NCBI GenBank assembly: GCA_024128875.1
Contig: JAMYFF010000001.1
Coordinates: 620,001 to 684,000 of the forward strand
Reading direction: 5' to 3'
Origin: Salinilacustrithrix flava
GTDB taxonomy: Bacteria > Actinomycetota > Acidimicrobiia > Acidimicrobiales > Salinilacustritrichaceae
Length of the DNA stretch: 64,000 bases
Made by a program: the position numbers and the translations under genes. Positions 1 to 8,311 of this stretch are shown piece by piece. A model generated the notes under the pieces. It had not been told where the DNA came from and did not search any database. It saw only the letters and a list, made by a program, of their open reading frames with translations. How positions within the stretch are numbered: position 1 is the first letter of the stretch; each line of letters starts with the position of its first letter.

Positions 1-594
1 CAGGGCGCGGTCGAGAGCGGCGTCGAGACCCTGCTGCGGGAGCGGGTGGCCGAGGCCACCGACGAGGTCGTCCTCCGCTGGCGGGCGACCAGCGCCGGCA
101 CCGCGCTCCTCGACGACGCCGGCGACGAGCTGCGCCGACCCTCGACCGATCTCGGCGAGCGGGCCTCTCGCCTCGTCCGCGACTGGCAGGGCGGCCTGCT
201 CGACCTGCTCCGCGAGGAGGGGGCCGGCAAGCGGACCACGGCCAAGATCCTCTCCTACGGCCTCAACGGCGCCGCCCTCGTCCTGATGGTCGGGGTGTTC
301 GCCCAGACGGGTGGGCTCACCGGCGCCGAGGTCGCCATCGCCGGCGGCAGCACCGCGGTGGGGTCCACGCTGCTCGAAGCGCTCCTCGGCGACCAGGCCG
401 TCCGCCGCCTGACCGAACGGGCCCGGGCCGACCTCGACCGCCGCACCGGCGAGCTCCTCGCCGGGGAGGCCGAGCGGTTCACCTCCCTCGTCGACGGGCA
501 TCGACCGGACACCACGACAGCCGGCACGCTGCGGGAGCTGGCGGGCGAGCTGCGCCGAGCCCTGGGCACCGACGCAGGACGGCGGCGGCGATGA
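1..594 (+). CDS. Dynamin-like GTPase-associated protein, C-terminal part (5' end outside the window)
   Basis: The reading frame is open from base 1, so this is the C-terminal 197 residues of a longer protein; the GTG at 46 is only an internal codon. The visible part is mostly alpha-helical and charged, with one hydrophobic helical hairpin around residues 88-120 (counted from base 1) that could insert in a membrane. It overlaps the next gene, a complete GTPase, by 4 bp, so the two are translationally coupled. Paired GTPases of this kind, one upstream and one YfjP/Era-like downstream, are known in actinobacteria and are often called dynamin-like. No nucleotide-binding motif lies in the visible part; it would be upstream of the window. 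The assignment rests on the partner and the hairpin. Confidence 0.6.
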   Translation, partial: QGAVESGVETLLRERVAEATDEVVLRWRATSAGTALLDDAGDELRRPSTDLGERASRLVRDWQGGLLDLLREEGAGKRTTAKILSYGLNGAALVLMVGVFAQTGGLTGAEVAIAGGSTAVGSTLLEALLGDQAVRRLTERARADLDRRTGELLAGEAERFTSLVDGHRPDTTTAGTLRELAGELRRALGTDAGRRRR

Positions 595-2237
595 GCCGGC
601 GGGACGAGCGCCGCAGCACACGAGCCGACCGCGAGCTGCGCCAGCGGCTCGACCACCTCACCGCCGTCTCCGAGCTCGCCGCGGCGGGACCGGGGCGACT
701 GCCCGCCGACCTCGCCGACGACGTGGCCGCCACCGTGGAGCGGGCCCAGACCCGGCTCGGCCGCGGGGCGGACCGCACGGTGGTGGCGCTGGCCGGGGCG
801 ACGGGCAGCGGGAAGTCGTCGCTGTTCAACGCGCTCGTCGGCGACGACATCTCACCGGTCGGCGTGCGCCGGCCGACGACCTCGACGGCCCGGGCGGCCG
901 TGTTCGACGCCGACGGCGCCCTCGGGGACGGGACCGCCGACCTCCTCGAGTGGCTCCAGGTCCCGCAGCGCCACGTCGTTCCGGCCGAGCGCGCGCCCGA
1001 CCTGCACGGCCTGGTCCTGCTCGACCTGCCCGACCACGACTCGGTCGAAGCCGACCACCGGGCCGAGGTCGACCGCCTCGTCGAGGTCGTCGACGCGTTC
1101 GTGTGGGTGGTCGACCCCCAGAAGTACGCCGACGCCGCGCTGCACGAGCAGTACCTGCGCCGCTTCGCCGGGCACGCCGCCGTGACCATCGTGGTCCTGA
1201 ACCAGGTCGACCTCGTGCCCGAGCACGGCCGTCAGGGCATCGTCGACGACCTCGCCCGCCTGCTCGAGGCCGACGGGCTCCACCGGGTCCGCGTCGTGGC
1301 CACCTCGACCATGACCGGCGAGGGCGTGGACGCGCTCCGCCGGGAGCTGGCCGCCCGCACGGCCGAACGGCGCGCTCTCGTGGCGCGCCTCGACGCCGAC
1401 GTGGACTGGCTCGCCGACCAGCTGGCCGGCCGGGTCAGCGACCGGGCGCCGGAGCCGGTCGGACGTGGCACCCGGCGCGACCTGACCCGCGCCTTCGCCG
1501 ATGCCTCGGGCGCCGACGCGGTCGCCGATGCCGTCGGTGCCGCCCACCGACGCCGGGCCGCCCAGGCCGTGGGCTGGCCGCCGACCCGGTGGCTGGGCCG
1601 ACTCCGCCCCGACCCGCTCCGCCGCCTCGGCCTCGACCGGCCCCCGCCCGAGCCGGGCACGACCACGGTGGGACGCACCTCGCGCGCCGCGCCGTCCACC
1701 GTCGCGGACGCCGCGCTCGGACGAGCCCTCCGCGACTTCGTGGACGACACCGCTGCCGGCCTGCCGCCGGCGTGGCAGGAGCGCGTCGGCGAGGTCGCCA
1801 ACGCCCGCCGCGGGGACGTGGCCGACGCGCTCGACCGCCAGATCGGATCCGCCCGCCTCCCCACCGAGCCGGCCGGCTGGTGGCGGGCCGTCTCCGGCCT
1901 GCAGTGGCTGCTGGCCGGGATCATGGCCGTCGGCCTCGTCTGGCTCGTCGTCATCGGCGTGGTCGCCTGGTTCGGGCTCCCCGACCTGCCCGCCCCGGAG
2001 ATCGGCGAGGTGCCCTGGCCGTCGGCCATGGCCATCGGCGGTGCGCTGGCCGGGTTGCTGGTGAGCGTGCTGGCCCGCGCCATCGCCGGGATCGGAGCGA
2101 GGCGACGAACGGCCGCGGCCCGGCGGATGCTCACCGACGCGGTGTCGTCGACCGCGGACGACCTCGTCGCCGACCCGGTCGACGCCGAGCTCGCGGCCCT
2201 GGCCGAGCTGCGTTCGTCCGTGCGCGAGCTGCGCTGA
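591..2237 (+). CDS. YfjP/Era-like GTPase with C-terminal membrane hairpin
   Basis: A 548-residue GTP-binding protein. The P-loop GATGSGKS is at residues 69-76, the G3 motif DLPD at 145-148 and the G4 motif NQVD at 204-207, so the G domain looks complete. Two hydrophobic segments lie at about residues 435-460 and 478-500, which would anchor the C-terminus in the membrane. The start ATG overlaps the stop region of the preceding gene by 4 bp. In known actinobacterial pairs one partner is thought to form a heteromeric dynamin-like complex with the other; membrane remodelling is therefore an inference. It converges on the cell-wall-binding protein gene with only 12 bp between the stop codons. Confidence 0.75.
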   Translation: MSRRDERRSTRADRELRQRLDHLTAVSELAAAGPGRLPADLADDVAATVERAQTRLGRGADRTVVALAGATGSGKSSLFNALVGDDISPVGVRRPTTSTARAAVFDADGALGDGTADLLEWLQVPQRHVVPAERAPDLHGLVLLDLPDHDSVEADHRAEVDRLVEVVDAFVWVVDPQKYADAALHEQYLRRFAGHAAVTIVVLNQVDLVPEHGRQGIVDDLARLLEADGLHRVRVVATSTMTGEGVDALRRELAARTAERRALVARLDADVDWLADQLAGRVSDRAPEPVGRGTRRDLTRAFADASGADAVADAVGAAHRRRAAQAVGWPPTRWLGRLRPDPLRRLGLDRPPPEPGTTTVGRTSRAAPSTVADAALGRALRDFVDDTAAGLPPAWQERVGEVANARRGDVADALDRQIGSARLPTEPAGWWRAVSGLQWLLAGIMAVGLVWLVVIGVVAWFGLPDLPAPEIGEVPWPSAMAIGGALAGLLVSVLARAIAGIGARRRTAAARRMLTDAVSSTADDLVADPVDAELAALAELRSSVRELR

Positions 2238-2249
2238 GACGGACCCCGG

Positions 2250-4190
2250 TCAGAAGCTCAGCGGCGCCACGTACAGCTTGCGCTCGCCGTTGCACGGCGG
2301 CCCGTAGTCGTAGCAACCCTTCGTCCAGGCGTGGTAGCTGATCCACCACCGGCCGTCGGTGCCTCGGGCCACGGTGCCGCCGCCCGGTCCGGCCACGTCC
2401 CCGTAGCTGGTCATGATCGGCTCGGGATGCGTCTCGCACGGCCCGAGCGGGCCGGCGCAGCGGGCGTAGCCGGTGGCGTAGGTGTCGTTGCCGACGTAGT
2501 CGCCGCCGGTGTGGAACAGGTAGTGGACGCCGCCGCGCAGCACCATCTGGGGGTTGTCGAGCGTGGTCTGCCACGGGAACCGGCTGGTGTCCTTGGCCAG
2601 CACCTCGACGTGCCCGCCGACCGGCCGCGTGCCGTCCGCGCTCAGCCGTGCCGCCCACACCTTCGAGACGGCATCGGCGCCGTGGGTGCGCCCGGCGAAG
2701 CCGTCGTTGTTCTTGAAGTGCAGCCAGGCCCGGCCGTCGGCGTCGACGAAGGGGTGCGGGTCGATCGTGCCGCCGAGGTGGTCCTGGCACACGATGGGTC
2801 CGGTCGCCCCCGTCTGGTCGACGAAGGGCCCCTCGGGCCGGTCGGCCACGGCCACGCTGAGGCACCACTCCAGCGACGACTTCGCCTGGGCCGCGTAGAA
2901 CAGCACGTACCGGCCGCCGTAGCGGTGGACCGCCGGCGCCCACTGCGTGTCCGGGACCTGCCAGTCGGGGTACGAGGGCAGGGCGGTCGAGCCCCAGGTC
3001 TGCCCGGTCGTCGTGCGCCAGCCGCCGTCAGGTCGGTCGGACACGAGCACGCCGATGTGGTTCCCCCACGTGGTGCCGGTCGTGTAGGCGTACCACTGGT
3101 GCCCGAAGCGCACGATGTGGGGATCGGGTCCGTCGTCGTCCCACGTCGCCGTGGTGGGCATCGCCCCGACCGTCGGCGAGCCGGGCTGGTTCGACCCGGA
3201 CGGGCAGCGGGTGTCGTCCTCGACCGCGGTGCCGACCGCGCGGTCGCCGCCGAGGATCACGAGGCGGGGGGAGCGGAGGCGGGCGATCTCGGCCTGCACC
3301 GCCGGCGGGATGCAGTTGCCCCGCACGAGCAGGACGGGGCCGCCGGCGAGGGCGGCGACCGGGCCGGCGGCGAGCGCGTCGGCTGCGGCCATGCCCGTGG
3401 CCAGGTACGCCACCGGCGCGCCACCGGCGAAGGCTCGCTCGGACACCTCCGAGGAGGTGGCGAAGCGGTTGGCGCCGGCGACCCGGGTGACGTTGCCGGC
3501 GAGGAACCGGAGCTGGTCCTCGACCGCGGGGCTCACCGTGCCCGGGCCACCGAGGATGACCACGTCGCGGATCTGGTGGTCGGCGATGTACTGCCCGGTC
3601 GCATCGGCCAACCGGTCCTTGTTCACCAGCAGGAGCGGCGCGCCCTGGCGGACGGCGGCGGGCACGCCGGCGAGGGCGTCGGGGAAGGTCTCCCCGCTGG
3701 CCACGTAGGCGGTGGTCGGGGCGGCGAAGGCGTGACGGGCCACGGCTGCGGCGGTGGCGAAGCGGTCAGGGCCCTGGACCCGGGTGACGTCGCCGCTCGT
3801 CTTGCCCTGCAGCTGGGCGAGCACGCCGTCGGAGACCGAGCCGGTGCCGCCGACGACGACGATCTCGGCGGGACGGAGGCGATCCAGCTCCGCCGCGGTG
3901 GCCGGCGGCAGCGCGGTCGGCTGGGTGAGCAGCACCGGGCCCCGCTCGACGCCGGCGGCCACGCCGGCGGCGAGGGCGTCGGGGAACTTGGCCCCGGTCA
4001 CCACGTAGGCCACCGGGACCCCGGCAGCGAACCGGGAGGCGGACACCTTCGCGGCCGTCTGGTAGCGGTCGACGCCCGAGATCCGGTCGGGGTGGCCGGC
4101 GGCGGCGATGGGGGCCGGGGCCACCGTCGCCAGCAACCCGACGAACAGGGCGATGGTCGCCAGGGCGGACAGGGCGCGCGAACGGGTCAC
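2250..4190 (-). CDS. Secreted cell-wall-binding repeat protein with GH43-like beta-propeller domain
   Basis: A 646-residue exported protein. The GTG at 4190 is chosen because it follows a GAGG ribosome binding site and begins a signal peptide (MTRSRALSALATIALF, then AAA before the mature chain). The longer open frame runs back into the upstream aldehyde dehydrogenase gene, whose stop is only 7 bp away. Residues about 35-335 hold three cell-wall-binding type 2 repeats, each with the pattern R-x-A-T-x-x followed by DALAA and a VVxxGGxxxVS strand. Residues about 350-646 look like a GH43-type five-bladed propeller: DPHIVRFG with WYAY, WAPAVHRYGGRYVLFYAA, and IDPHPFVDADGRAWLHF. At the usual general-acid Glu (E-A/G-P) the sequence reads LDNPQ, so an Asp may replace it. 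The substrate is unknown; a cell-wall or exopolysaccharide glycan is likely. Confidence 0.75.
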   Translation of the reverse strand: MTRSRALSALATIALFVGLLATVAPAPIAAAGHPDRISGVDRYQTAAKVSASRFAAGVPVAYVVTGAKFPDALAAGVAAGVERGPVLLTQPTALPPATAAELDRLRPAEIVVVGGTGSVSDGVLAQLQGKTSGDVTRVQGPDRFATAAAVARHAFAAPTTAYVASGETFPDALAGVPAAVRQGAPLLLVNKDRLADATGQYIADHQIRDVVILGGPGTVSPAVEDQLRFLAGNVTRVAGANRFATSSEVSERAFAGGAPVAYLATGMAAADALAAGPVAALAGGPVLLVRGNCIPPAVQAEIARLRSPRLVILGGDRAVGTAVEDDTRCPSGSNQPGSPTVGAMPTTATWDDDGPDPHIVRFGHQWYAYTTGTTWGNHIGVLVSDRPDGGWRTTTGQTWGSTALPSYPDWQVPDTQWAPAVHRYGGRYVLFYAAQAKSSLEWCLSVAVADRPEGPFVDQTGATGPIVCQDHLGGTIDPHPFVDADGRAWLHFKNNDGFAGRTHGADAVSKVWAARLSADGTRPVGGHVEVLAKDTSRFPWQTTLDNPQMVLRGGVHYLFHTGGDYVGNDTYATGYARCAGPLGPCETHPEPIMTSYGDVAGPGGGTVARGTDGRWWISYHAWTKGCYDYGPPCNGERKLYVAPLSF

Positions 4191-4197
4191 GAGGACC

Positions 4198-5577
4198 TCA
4201 ATCGGCCGCGATGAACACGGTCTTGAGCTCGGAGAAGTGCTCGAGCGCGACGAGGCCCTGGTCACGCCCGATCCCCGACTGCTTCACCCCACCGAAGGGC
4301 GCTTCGATGTGCACCGACGACGACGTGTTGATCGACAGCATCCCGGTCTCGACGCCACGGGCGACGCGCAGGGCCCGGCCGATGTCCCGGCACCAGATGG
4401 TCCCGGACAGGCCGTGGATCGAGGCGTTGGCCAGTGCGATCGCCTCGTCCTCGGTGCGGAAGGACTGGATGCCGACCACCGGGCCGAAGATCTCCTCCCG
4501 CATGAACCGCATGCCGACGTCGGCGCGGTCGAGGACCGCCGGGGTCAGGTAGCTGCCCGGGAGGTCGGGGCGGACCCCGCCGGTGCGGAGCCGGGCGCCG
4601 TCGGCCTGGGCCGAGGCCAGGTACTCCTCGGCGATGGCGCGCTGGTCCTCGGAGATGAGGGGCCCGAGCTCGGTGTCGCCGTCGCCGGTCGGGCCGATGC
4701 GGATGGCCTCGGTGGCAGCGACGAAGCGCTCGGTGAAGTCGTCCACCACGGACTCGTGCACGAACATGCGGCTGCGGGCGCAGCAGTCCTGGCCGGTGTT
4801 GTCGAACACCGACCACAGCGACGAGGCGACGCACGCGTCGAGCTGGTCGTCGGAGAGGTCGTCGAAGACGAGGCTGGCCGACTTGCCGCCGAGCTCCAGG
4901 CCCACGCGGGTGATGTCTCGCGCCGCCAGGGCCATGATCCGGGACCCGACCTCGGTGGAGCCGGTGAAGGACACCTTGCGGACCCGGGGATCGGTCACCA
5001 GCGCCTCGCCGAGCGAACCGCCAGGGCCGGTGACGACCTGGAACGTGCCGGGTGGGAGGCCGGCGCCCTCGGCCAGCTCGGCCAGGGCGATGGCGGTGAG
5101 CGGGGTCTGCGACGCCGGCTTGGCCACGACCGCGTTGCCCATGGCGAGGGCCGGCGCCACCTTCCAGCACAGGATCAGCAGCGGGAAGTTCCACGGGACG
5201 ATGGCCACGCTCGGCCCGATCGGCTCCCGGAAGGTGAGCAGCGTGCCGTCGGCGTTGCCCGGGATGGTGGAGCCGTGGATCTTGTCGACGGCGCCCGCGT
5301 AGAACTCGAACACCTCGGCGGCGGCGCCGACCTCGCCGCGCGCCGCGCTGATCGGCTTGCCGGCCTGGGCCGACTCGAGCCGGGCCAGGTGCTCGGCGTT
5401 GACCCGGATGAGGCGGGCCACCTCGCGGAGCACGTCGCGCCGGACCCGCACGTTGGACCGGGACCAGTCGGCGTGGGCGTCCAGGGTCCGGGTGAGGACG
5501 GCATCGACGTCGTCGGGGCCGAGCTCGGGCACCCGGTCGACGACGGCGCCGGTGGAGGGGTCGAGCACGTCGCGCAC
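4198..5577 (-). CDS. NAD(P)-dependent aldehyde dehydrogenase
   Basis: A 459-residue ALDH superfamily enzyme oxidising an aldehyde to the acid. Visible hallmarks are PWNFP at residues 128-132, FTGSTEVG at 204-211, the general-base Glu in LELGGKS (E228) and the catalytic Cys in GQDCC (C265, with a second Cys next to it). It is slightly shorter at the N-terminus than the usual 480-500 residues. Family members of this type act on betaine aldehyde, gamma-glutamyl-aminobutyraldehyde or related amino-aldehydes; the substrate cannot be read from the sequence. The PuuA-like and PuuD-like genes at 17.2-19.3 kb make a PuuC-type role attractive but unproven. The cell-wall-binding protein gene follows 7 bp downstream. 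Confidence 0.85.
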   Translation of the reverse strand: MRDVLDPSTGAVVDRVPELGPDDVDAVLTRTLDAHADWSRSNVRVRRDVLREVARLIRVNAEHLARLESAQAGKPISAARGEVGAAAEVFEFYAGAVDKIHGSTIPGNADGTLLTFREPIGPSVAIVPWNFPLLILCWKVAPALAMGNAVVAKPASQTPLTAIALAELAEGAGLPPGTFQVVTGPGGSLGEALVTDPRVRKVSFTGSTEVGSRIMALAARDITRVGLELGGKSASLVFDDLSDDQLDACVASSLWSVFDNTGQDCCARSRMFVHESVVDDFTERFVAATEAIRIGPTGDGDTELGPLISEDQRAIAEEYLASAQADGARLRTGGVRPDLPGSYLTPAVLDRADVGMRFMREEIFGPVVGIQSFRTEDEAIALANASIHGLSGTIWCRDIGRALRVARGVETGMLSINTSSSVHIEAPFGGVKQSGIGRDQGLVALEHFSELKTVFIAAD

Positions 5578-5642
5578 GGGCGGGAACCGTACCGGCTGGC
5601 TAGGTTGGCAACGCCTGTAACCAAGTTCTCCCGGGGGAAGCC

Positions 5643-6680
5643 GTGTCCGACACCGCCAAGAAGAAGAAGATCGTCACCGTGCTCGAGCCCGAGGACGAGT
5701 ACACCCACGAGCCCGACGCGGCCGAGAACTACAACGAGTCGATGTACCTCAACGCGTTCGACGCGGCCCAGGAGGTCGGCGGCTGGTTCCGCCTCGGCAA
5801 CCGGGTCAACGAGGGCTACGCCGAGATGACCGTGTGCGTGTACCTGCCGGCCAAGGACGGGAAGCGTCGGGTCGCCTTCGTCTACGGGCGTCCCCAGATC
5901 GACACCAACGACAAGATGGAGGCCGGCGGCCTGTCCATCGAGGTGGTCGAGCCGTTCGAGCACCTCAAGGTCCGCTACGAGGGCAAGGTGTGCCTGCTCG
6001 ACGAGCCCGGCCAGATGGCCGACCCCCGCACGGCGTTCAAGGAGAACCCGTGGGTGGAGTGCGAGGTCGACCTCGACTACCGCGGCGTGTCCCCGATGTA
6101 CGGCGGCAAGCCCCAGTACGAGGACGGCACCGAGCTCGAGGTGGAGGCCGAGAAGTCCTTCGCCAAGGCCCACTACGAGCAGCACTGCGCGGTCACCGGA
6201 ACGATCCGGGTCGGCGAGGAGACCATCGACATGGACGGCCTGGGCCTGCGGGACAAGTCGTGGGGCCCCCGCTACTGGCAGGCTCTGTCCTGGTACCGGT
6301 GGCTGCCCATGACGTTCTCGAAGGACTTCGCCATGATGATCTCGATCGTCGGCGGCAAGCCCGGCGGCATGGTCCTCGAGGGCGGCGAGTACCACCTCAT
6401 CCGGGACTGCACCATCGAGTCCGACTGGGACGAGGACACGTACCAGACGGCCATGCGCTGCTCGGTCACCACCGACCACGACACCTACGAGGTCAACGGC
6501 GAGGTCATCTCCCTGATCCCGCTGCGCAACCGGCGCCAGGACCCCGACGGCAACGAGCTGTTCACCCGCATCACCGAGGCCATGACCCGCTTCGAGTGCC
6601 GCGGCGAGAAGGGCATCGGCATGAGCGAGTACCTCGACCAGATCGTCGACGGCGTGCCCATCGGCGACGACGTCCGCTGA
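5643..6680 (+). CDS. CrtC/AttH-like lipocalin-fold protein (DUF7064/7065 type), function unknown
   Basis: A 345-residue soluble protein starting at GTG. It has a lysine-rich N-terminus (AKKKK), many aromatic residues and the motif GLGLRDKSWGPRYW around residues 200-213. A G-R-D-x-S-W-G-x-R motif is typical of a family distantly related to hydroxyneurosporene hydratase CrtC and AttH, with a double lipocalin-like beta barrel that binds hydrophobic ligands. Many actinobacteria have several paralogues, often near lipid or steroid metabolism genes. No signal peptide or membrane segment is visible. It is transcribed divergently from the aldehyde dehydrogenase gene and ends at a strong hairpin shared with the FGGY kinase gene. 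The enzymatic activity, if any, is unknown. Confidence 0.55.
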   Translation: MSDTAKKKKIVTVLEPEDEYTHEPDAAENYNESMYLNAFDAAQEVGGWFRLGNRVNEGYAEMTVCVYLPAKDGKRRVAFVYGRPQIDTNDKMEAGGLSIEVVEPFEHLKVRYEGKVCLLDEPGQMADPRTAFKENPWVECEVDLDYRGVSPMYGGKPQYEDGTELEVEAEKSFAKAHYEQHCAVTGTIRVGEETIDMDGLGLRDKSWGPRYWQALSWYRWLPMTFSKDFAMMISIVGGKPGGMVLEGGEYHLIRDCTIESDWDEDTYQTAMRCSVTTDHDTYEVNGEVISLIPLRNRRQDPDGNELFTRITEAMTRFECRGEKGIGMSEYLDQIVDGVPIGDDVR

Positions 6681-6685
6681 ACCTG

Positions 6686-6733
6686 TTCGCACCCCCGTCC
6701 GTGACCACATCCGGTCATCTCCGGGGGTGCGAA
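6686..6733. terminator. Bidirectional terminator hairpin
   Basis: An 11-bp perfect stem, TTCGCACCCCC at 6686-6696 pairing with 6723-6733, encloses an inner TGACC/GGTCA stem at 6702-6706 and 6713-6717. It lies between two convergent stop codons, so it can end transcripts from both sides. Confidence 0.75.
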
Positions 6734-6735
6734 GG

Positions 6736-8256
6736 TCAGCTCCCGGCGTTGAGGGCGGCGCTGATCGGGCGCAGGGCCTCGAACACGGCCTCGAACTGGG
6801 GCTGGTGCCGGGCGTAGACGTCGTGGTGGGCAGCGATGGGGTGCAGGGTCCCGCCGCTGCTCGCCAGGCGTGACAGGTCGTCGCGGTCGAGGTCCCCGTG
6901 GCGGTGCAGGGCGAGGAGCGCGGTGGCCCGGGCGATGGCGACCTCGGGCCGGTCGGGCACGAGCACCGGCCGGTCGAGCACGTCGGCCACGATCTGGGCC
7001 CAGCCGGCGGAGCGAGCCGCACCGCCGACGAACACGAGCTCCCGCACCGGCTCGCCGGTGAGCGCCTCGGCATGCGGCAGCAGCCAGGCGAGGTTGTGGG
7101 CGACGCCCTCGCACGTGGCCCGCACCAGCTCGTTGCGGCCGGTCTCGAGGCTCATGTTCACGTAGCCGCCCCGCATGTGCTGGTCGTTCGCCGGCGCCAT
7201 GGAGCCGCGCAACCACGGCAGGAACAGCACGCCGCCGCTGCCCGCCGGCACCCGGTCGAGCACCTCGTCGAGGGTGTCGAAGCCGCCGGTGTGCACCACG
7301 TTGTCCAGCACGTGCTCGAGGGGCTTGCCGCCGAGGCCGTTCTCGGCGAAGACCAGGTAGCGGTCGGTGAACGGGCCGGGGCACGACAGCACCTCGTGGT
7401 CGAGGTCCACCTCCTTGGTGGCGATGGCGTCGACCAGCACGCTCGTGGTGCCGATGCTCAGCCCGGCCCGACCGTCGCGGTAGGCGTCGGTGGCGATCGA
7501 GCCGGCCTGGGTGTCGTTCACGCCGGCGTGGACGATCGCGGTGGCAGGGATGCCGAGGGAGTCGGCCACCTCGGGTCGCACCGGTCCGATGGGCTCGTCC
7601 ATGGGCAGCAGCGGCGGGAGCCTCGAGGCGTCGACGCCCGACCAGCCCAGCAGCACGTCGTCGTAGGTCGTCTGCCCGAGGGCCCGGTTGTCGACCAGCT
7701 GGCTCATGAACTGCGTCGCCTGGTTGCCGGCCAACCGGCCGGTGAGCCGGGCGTTGATGTGGTCCATCGGCTCCAGGTACGCCGCGGTCCGGGCGTGCAC
7801 GTCGGGGCAGTCGTGCTGGAGGTGGAGCACGTGGCCGAGGCTGAGGCCCCCTCCGACCGGCGGGATGCCGTGGCGCTCGATGAACCCCATGAACGCGTCC
7901 TCGTGCTCGCGGAGGATGGCGAAGCTGCGCTCGGTGCCCCGCCGGTCCGACCACAGCCGCATCGGCGCGACGGGACGACCGTCGGCATCGACCGGGACGA
8001 TCGAGGAGTACTGGCTGTCGACGCCGACGGCCACGATCTCGCTCGCCGCTCCCGGCGCGGCGGCCACGCACGCACCCACGGCGTCGACCACCGCCCGCCA
8101 CTGGGCGTCGGCATCGAGCTCGGCCCGCTCGCCCTCGACGTCGGCGACCAGGTTGCGGCTCGCCGTGGCGTGCACGGTGCCGTCGAGGCCGACGATGGCC
8201 GCCTTGACGTTCGTGGTGCCGACGTCGATCCCCAGAGCCGTGGTCACGACCGACAT
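6736..8256 (-). CDS. FGGY-family carbohydrate kinase (xylulokinase/gluconokinase-like)
   Basis: A 506-residue sugar kinase that phosphorylates a sugar or polyol with ATP. The N-terminal phosphate-1 motif GIDVGTTNVKA is at residues 9-19. The middle has HAGVNDTQAGS, which carries the family's catalytic Asp, and SIGTTS. The C-terminal adenosine motif is VFVGGAARSAGWAQI. The length fits FGGY kinases (about 500). No sugar transporter, isomerase or epimerase gene is adjacent, so the substrate is open. A strong hairpin separates it from the upstream dehydrogenase gene, so it is probably transcribed from its own promoter. Confidence 0.8.
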   Translation of the reverse strand: MSVVTTALGIDVGTTNVKAAIVGLDGTVHATASRNLVADVEGERAELDADAQWRAVVDAVGACVAAAPGAASEIVAVGVDSQYSSIVPVDADGRPVAPMRLWSDRRGTERSFAILREHEDAFMGFIERHGIPPVGGGLSLGHVLHLQHDCPDVHARTAAYLEPMDHINARLTGRLAGNQATQFMSQLVDNRALGQTTYDDVLLGWSGVDASRLPPLLPMDEPIGPVRPEVADSLGIPATAIVHAGVNDTQAGSIATDAYRDGRAGLSIGTTSVLVDAIATKEVDLDHEVLSCPGPFTDRYLVFAENGLGGKPLEHVLDNVVHTGGFDTLDEVLDRVPAGSGGVLFLPWLRGSMAPANDQHMRGGYVNMSLETGRNELVRATCEGVAHNLAWLLPHAEALTGEPVRELVFVGGAARSAGWAQIVADVLDRPVLVPDRPEVAIARATALLALHRHGDLDRDDLSRLASSGGTLHPIAAHHDVYARHQPQFEAVFEALRPISAALNAGS

Positions 8257-8270
8257 CCAACCCGAAAATC

Positions 8271-8307
8271 TCGTCTGCGGGTCACACCTGTGGTGACCAG
8301 CAGACGA
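8271..8307 (-). terminator. Rho-independent terminator after the succinate-semialdehyde dehydrogenase gene
   Basis: Arms at 8271-8285 and 8293-8307 pair over 15 bp with one mismatch around a 7-nt loop. On the minus strand the hairpin is followed by GATTTTC, a short T-tract. It would stop transcripts from the dehydrogenase operon before the FGGY kinase gene. Confidence 0.7.
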
Positions 8308-8311
8308 CAGA

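Noticed and set aside
2331..4214. A long plus-strand open frame across the cell-wall-binding protein gene
   Set aside because: It is the shadow of the minus-strand gene; its composition is a low-complexity mix of Gly, Ala, Arg and Val.
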